Source: Clostridia bacterium (GTDB taxonomy: Bacteria; Bacillota; Clostridia; Oscillospirales; UBA644). Taken from it: a stretch of DNA of 63,711 nt. The notes under the pieces were generated by a model. The model was not told where the DNA came from, searched no databases, and saw only the letters and a program-made list of their open reading frames with translations. The translations under genes and the position numbers were made by a program. This document shows positions 60,077-63,711 of the stretch, piece after piece. How positions within the stretch are numbered: position 1 is the first letter of the stretch; every line of letters begins with the position of its first letter. The DNA is taken from contig JAGAOU010000033.1 in assembly GCA_017623595.1 (NCBI GenBank), forward strand, positions 1 through 63,711, read 5' to 3'.

Positions 60077-61816
60077 ATGGACAAAAAAACAAAAACTACC
60101 ATAGCAATTCTTGTCGGCGTGGCAGGGCTTCTGCTTGCCGTCATGGTTTGTGCTCTTTGCATTCTTCTGATTCCTGCACCCGACCCCATTCCCGAATGGG
60201 GCGAACAGACACAGGTGCCCACAGGGCCCGATCCGTCCACCGTGGTGCGCTCTCCCGCTATCACCGGAGAAGAACCCTACGGTAAGGTTGCCGTGGGAAG
60301 ACGCAAGAGTAAGGAACTGATCGGCGATCTGTTTGCCGACGGGCATGCCATTGCCTGCGATCGGGACAGCTCCACCTTTTATCTTTCAGTCTCCGATGAC
60401 ACTATCGGCAATTATCTGGGCGTAGCCTTCTCGGTGGTAGGCTCCAAGGGCGAAGAGGATCTGTCCATCGTGTTCGAGGATGAAATCGATAAGCACTCCT
60501 ACTTCCAAGTACCGAACAACAATAAAACCTATCGCCTGATTGTATACAACGACACTCACTATCAAAGCGCCATGCTTTACGTCACAACCATGCCCTTTGT
60601 CACCATCGAAACCGAAGGGGGTAAGGGCATTCCAAAGGACAATGACGTAAAATGCACCATCACCCTTCGGGACGGTAACTGGCGTGAGCACGGTTCCGCA
60701 CCGGTTACCACCAGCGAAGCGCTGATCCACGTCCGCGGGGCCTCTTCCTCAAGCTTCCCCAAAAAAGCTTATAAAATCAACTTCAGAGAGAGTGACTACG
60801 AAACCAATCGGGATCTTTCTCTGTTGGGGCTGCGCAGCGACGATGACTATGTCCTTGACGCCATGTACATCGATCCCACCCGCATGCACAACAAGCTTTC
60901 CACCGAAATCTGGAACGAAATGAATCCGGAAAACAAGGCCTCCGACGGAGAATATGTGGAGGTCATCCTCAATGGCAATTACGTAGGTCTCTACGATCTG
61001 ATCGAGCCCATCGACAAAAAGCAGTTAGATCTGGATGACACCAACGGTCTTCTGATCAAATCCTTCTCCTGGGAAGGTACCTACTTCGACAAATACAGCG
61101 GCAAGCCCACCTCCAACGTCTGGATGGGATTCGAATTGAAGTATCCCAAAGAGAACATCAGCTTCAAAAACTGGGGACTGTTCTATGAGATTTTGAAAGC
61201 CACCGCAAACGCAAAGGAAGATCCCGACAGCTTCATCGAAATGACCGACTATCTCGATCATGAGAATTTGACCGACTACTGGCTTTGGCTCACCATCTTC
61301 TCGCTGAGAGATAACCGAGGCAAGAACCTGTTCTGGTCCACACCGGACATCACCGACAATAATGCAATCTATCTGATTACCCCCTGGGACTGCGACCTGG
61401 GCTTCGGATATCGTTACGGGAAACGGGATACCAACATTCTGGATCTGCCCCACCACCGCGACCATTACGAAAATGACTATATCGATGACTTCAAACTCCT
61501 GAAACGTTATCTGCAAATGGATGTCAACGATGCGAAATTCACCGTGGAAAACCGTTGGGACGATCTCTCCGCAGAGGGCGGCGTCCTTTCCAAGGATTCG
61601 GTCAAGGCACGCATCGAAAAATACCGCACCTACCTGGAGGATACGGGAGCATGGGACCGTGAAATGGCCACATGGCCCGAAGCCATGAACCCCGATCCCG
61701 ATGAAGAATTCGAATACATGGATGAATGGCTGGACGGCCGTTACGAATGGATGGAAAAGCGCATCATGGAAGTAGTCTATGATGTTCCCATTGTTAAAGA
61801 AGAAGATGAAGAATAA
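60077..61816 (+). CDS. CotH-like kinase-domain protein, membrane-anchored
   Basis: 579 aa. A short cytosolic N-terminus, one membrane helix (TIAILVGVAGLLLAVMV), then an extracytoplasmic Ig-like stretch (about residues 90-175) and the CotH kinase fold (about 190-570). Motifs: VRGASSSSFPKKAYKI (substrate/nucleotide loop), NYVGLYDLIEPIDK, RDNRGKN (catalytic Asp) and PWDCDLGFG (metal Asp). CotH of Bacillus phosphorylates spore-coat proteins. Here the target is unknown and the protein is likely extracellular. GGAGG precedes the ATG. Confidence 0.9.
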   Translation: MDKKTKTTIAILVGVAGLLLAVMVCALCILLIPAPDPIPEWGEQTQVPTGPDPSTVVRSPAITGEEPYGKVAVGRRKSKELIGDLFADGHAIACDRDSSTFYLSVSDDTIGNYLGVAFSVVGSKGEEDLSIVFEDEIDKHSYFQVPNNNKTYRLIVYNDTHYQSAMLYVTTMPFVTIETEGGKGIPKDNDVKCTITLRDGNWREHGSAPVTTSEALIHVRGASSSSFPKKAYKINFRESDYETNRDLSLLGLRSDDDYVLDAMYIDPTRMHNKLSTEIWNEMNPENKASDGEYVEVILNGNYVGLYDLIEPIDKKQLDLDDTNGLLIKSFSWEGTYFDKYSGKPTSNVWMGFELKYPKENISFKNWGLFYEILKATANAKEDPDSFIEMTDYLDHENLTDYWLWLTIFSLRDNRGKNLFWSTPDITDNNAIYLITPWDCDLGFGYRYGKRDTNILDLPHHRDHYENDYIDDFKLLKRYLQMDVNDAKFTVENRWDDLSAEGGVLSKDSVKARIEKYRTYLEDTGAWDREMATWPEAMNPDPDEEFEYMDEWLDGRYEWMEKRIMEVVYDVPIVKEEDEE

Positions 61817-62567
61817 TTGCTCCAATGATGAAGAAAAACTGCTGACCGCCCGCATTTTGGATGCGGCGCGGCTGGCGGAAAAGAGAAACTGTCCCGTTTA
61901 TACCGATTTTCTATCCCCTCTCCAGCAGGTTTGGGCAAAAAAAGCTGCAAAAACCGTAAGTTTCCTCAACTTTCAACTGTGGGGAGGATATGAATCGGCA
62001 GAGCGGAAAATGGGCGTTTTTCTGCCGAAGCAAATGGAAAATTTCACCTTTCCCATCACTGTTCTTGCACTGAAAACACGAGGCGAATATCCTGCCCATC
62101 CCGAAATTTTAGGCGCTCTGACGGGATTGGGCGTGCGACGGGAAAAGATCGGAGACATTTTGGCCTCAGCTCAGCCGCCCAAGCTAATCTGTGACGCAAC
62201 CATAGCCCCCTTTCTGGCCGAAAATTTCATAAAGGCGGGGCGCAAGGCCTTCCGCACAGAGGAAAGCGAGCTTGGGGAAATTCCCGAAGCGGAGCACGAA
62301 GAAAAGACATTCACCGTGCCTTCTCTGCGGCTGGACTGTGTTGCGGCGGAAGGATTCGGCATGGCGCGGACGAAAATGACCGATCTGATCAAAAAAGGAG
62401 GGATGTCCCTCAACTGGGAAGAGACCGATTCTCCTTCCGACGCGGTTTCCGAAGGCGATGTGATCTCTCTGCGGGGACACGGACGACTGGTGGTCAGCCA
62501 AATCGGCGGACACAGTAAAAAGGACCGAATTTTTGTCACAGTAAAGAAGTATACTACCCGAAAATAA
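61806..62567 (+). CDS. YlmH-like RNA-binding protein with S4 domain
   Basis: 253 aa. N-terminal YlmH domain (about 1-165, SPLQQVWAKKAAK, then FPITVLALKTR) and a C-terminal S4 RNA-binding domain (SLRLDCVAAEGFGMARTKM to SLRGHGRLVV). Bacterial YlmH has been linked to clearing stalled ribosomes. It normally sits with cell-division genes; here it overlaps the cotH end by 11 bp. Confidence 0.9.
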   Translation: MKNNCSNDEEKLLTARILDAARLAEKRNCPVYTDFLSPLQQVWAKKAAKTVSFLNFQLWGGYESAERKMGVFLPKQMENFTFPITVLALKTRGEYPAHPEILGALTGLGVRREKIGDILASAQPPKLICDATIAPFLAENFIKAGRKAFRTEESELGEIPEAEHEEKTFTVPSLRLDCVAAEGFGMARTKMTDLIKKGGMSLNWEETDSPSDAVSEGDVISLRGHGRLVVSQIGGHSKKDRIFVTVKKYTTRK

Positions 62568-62628
62568 CCTGCGAAAAAACACCCCTTGAAACATTATCCT
62601 GTCAGAACAATCAAAAAGGAGATTTATT

Positions 62629-63711
62629 ATGGGATTGATTAAAGCGGGCATCGGCGCTCTCGGTGGCACCCTTGCCGATCAATGGAAAGAATTTTTCTAC
62701 TGCGATGCGCTGGAAAAGGATGTCCTTGTCACAAAGGGACAGAAGCGCATTTCCGGTCGCTCCTCCAACACCAAGGGAAGCGATAACGTCATTTCCAACG
62801 GCTCCGGAATTGCCGTGGCCGACGGACAGTGCATGATCATTGTGGAGCAGGGCAAGGTGGTGGAATTCTGCGCCGAACCCGGCCAGTTCACCTATGACAA
62901 CTCCACCGAGCCCAGCATTTTTGCCGGTTCCTTCGGAAAAAGCGTTCTTGACACCTTCAAGACCATCGGTAAGCGCTTCACCTACGGCGGCGATACGGGG
63001 AAGGATCAAAGGGTTTATTATTTCAACACAAAAGAACTGATTGACAACAAATTCGGCACCCCCAACCCCATTCCCTTCCGCGTGGTGGACAGCAAAATCG
63101 GACTGGATATCGACGTTTCCATCCGTTGCTCGGGTATTTATTCCTACAAAATTTCAGACCCCATTCTCTTCTACACCAACGTCTGCGGAAACGTGGAACG
63201 GGAATACACCCGCAGTGAACTGGATGCACAGTTGAAAGCCGAGTTCATCTCTGCCCTTCAGCCTGCCTTCGGACGTCTGTCCGATTTGGAGCTGCGCCCC
63301 AATCAGATTGTAACCCATAACACCGATTTGGAAAAGGCCATGAACGACACTCTGTCGGAAAAATGGGGCAAGCTGCGCGGTCTTCAGGTAGTCAGCGTTG
63401 CCCTCGGATCGGTCACGCTCCCCGAAGAGGATGCGGAAATGATCAAGCAGGCTCAGCGCACCGCCATCATGAAGGATCCCACCATGGCTGCAGCCACCCT
63501 TGTGGGCGCTCAAGCCGATGCCATGAAGGCCGCCGCCTCCAACGAAGGAGGAGCCATGAATGGGTTTATCGGCATGGGGATGGCCATGAACCAGGGCGGC
63601 ATGAATGCCCAAAACCTCTATGCCATGGGACAGCAACAGCAGCCTCAGCCTAAGGCAAACAACACCGTCAATGGCTGGCAATGCGCCTGCGGCACTGTGG
63701 CAGCAGGAAAA
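62629..63711 (+). CDS. SPFH-domain protein (YdjI-like, partial, 3' end outside window)
   Basis: 361 codons visible without a stop. It opens MGLIKAGIGALGGTLADQW, then an SPFH/Band-7 core (about residues 60-280), an Ala/Gln/Met-rich linker (MNQGGMNAQN, QQQQPQPK), and the first cysteines of a C-terminal zinc ribbon (WQCACG). This matches the YdjI/virion-core-like SPFH family. AAAAGGAG precedes the ATG at 62629. It runs off the right edge. Confidence 0.85.
   Translation, partial: MGLIKAGIGALGGTLADQWKEFFYCDALEKDVLVTKGQKRISGRSSNTKGSDNVISNGSGIAVADGQCMIIVEQGKVVEFCAEPGQFTYDNSTEPSIFAGSFGKSVLDTFKTIGKRFTYGGDTGKDQRVYYFNTKELIDNKFGTPNPIPFRVVDSKIGLDIDVSIRCSGIYSYKISDPILFYTNVCGNVEREYTRSELDAQLKAEFISALQPAFGRLSDLELRPNQIVTHNTDLEKAMNDTLSEKWGKLRGLQVVSVALGSVTLPEEDAEMIKQAQRTAIMKDPTMAAATLVGAQADAMKAAASNEGGAMNGFIGMGMAMNQGGMNAQNLYAMGQQQQPQPKANNTVNGWQCACGTVAAGK

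Noticed and set aside
1..63711. CRISPR array, prophage or integrase
   Set aside because: No regularly spaced direct repeats, no phage structural or integrase genes, and no rRNA operon were seen.

Overview
The window looks like a chromosomal contig from an anaerobic, Gram-positive, Clostridia-type gut bacterium, probably Oscillospirales or a relative. The basis is the gene content: Asp23 and FakA-like proteins, a SpoIIM-like membrane protein, a DacF-type carboxypeptidase, a glycyl-radical enzyme with its activase, a lipoprotein with a Ser/Thr-rich linker, and near-consensus sigma-A promoters with 17-bp spacers. There is no rRNA. One tRNA-Leu(CAA) is present. The placement is by gene families only; no homology search was run.

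Layout. 1-6577 (minus strand) is a housekeeping operon (Asp23, FakA-like kinase, DUF1385, PrmC, MurI, DUF1934, partial TadA), with three small unidentified proteins upstream of it. 6683-10676 (plus) holds a YfcE phosphodiesterase, an Fe-alcohol dehydrogenase, a 38-aa membrane peptide, and a cell-wall amino-sugar pair: an XRE-HTH/BadF-kinase fusion followed by MurQ. 10826-13443 (minus) encodes DacF, a YesL-like protein and a SpoIIM-like protein. 13612-21165 (minus) reads from tRNA-Leu through a membrane-anchored protein, an ABC-2 transporter, glycerate kinase, an unusual glycyl-radical enzyme and its activase. 21390-26322 (plus) encodes a transglutaminase lipoprotein, an SGNH hydrolase and a TldD/TldE pair. 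26340-30129 carries a 1152-aa surface protein whose upstream region has the structure of an invertible promoter. 30360-34898 carries ArsR plus an ABC exporter, CyuA and a histidinol-phosphatase-like protein.

34984-49280 is a sugar locus. A divergent AraC regulator faces a ten-gene plus-strand operon: three TIM-barrel isomerase-like proteins, four Gfo/Idh/MocA oxidoreductases, NagB, NagA and a GH42-like hydrolase. A DeoR regulator and a glycerol-1-phosphate dehydrogenase/SIS pair follow. 49342-53950 has a truncated radical SAM gene, a structured RNA leader ending in a terminator in front of a small lipoprotein, and a MacB-like ABC protein. 54196-59960 has three tandem GH123 paralogues (the middle one broken by an in-frame stop at codon 11) and a D-lyxose-isomerase-like cupin. 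60077-63711 has a CotH protein, an S4-domain YlmH protein and the start of an SPFH protein.

How it fits together. The cell appears geared to amino-sugar scavenging: MurNAc recycling through kinase and MurQ, GlcNAc-6-P through NagA and NagB, and beta-GalNAc release by GH123. The locus rich in Gfo/Idh/MocA and TIM-barrel genes may add an oxidative (3-keto-sugar type) route of glycoside cleavage. The strongest candidates for new biology are: (i) the 22-bp inverted-repeat promoter switch before the surface protein, apparently in the OFF orientation; (ii) the oxidoreductase/isomerase amino-sugar operon; (iii) the structured RNA and terminator leader at 50101-50250; (iv) a palindrome family placed directly after stop codons; (v) the glycyl-radical enzyme with a GCWE active-site motif.
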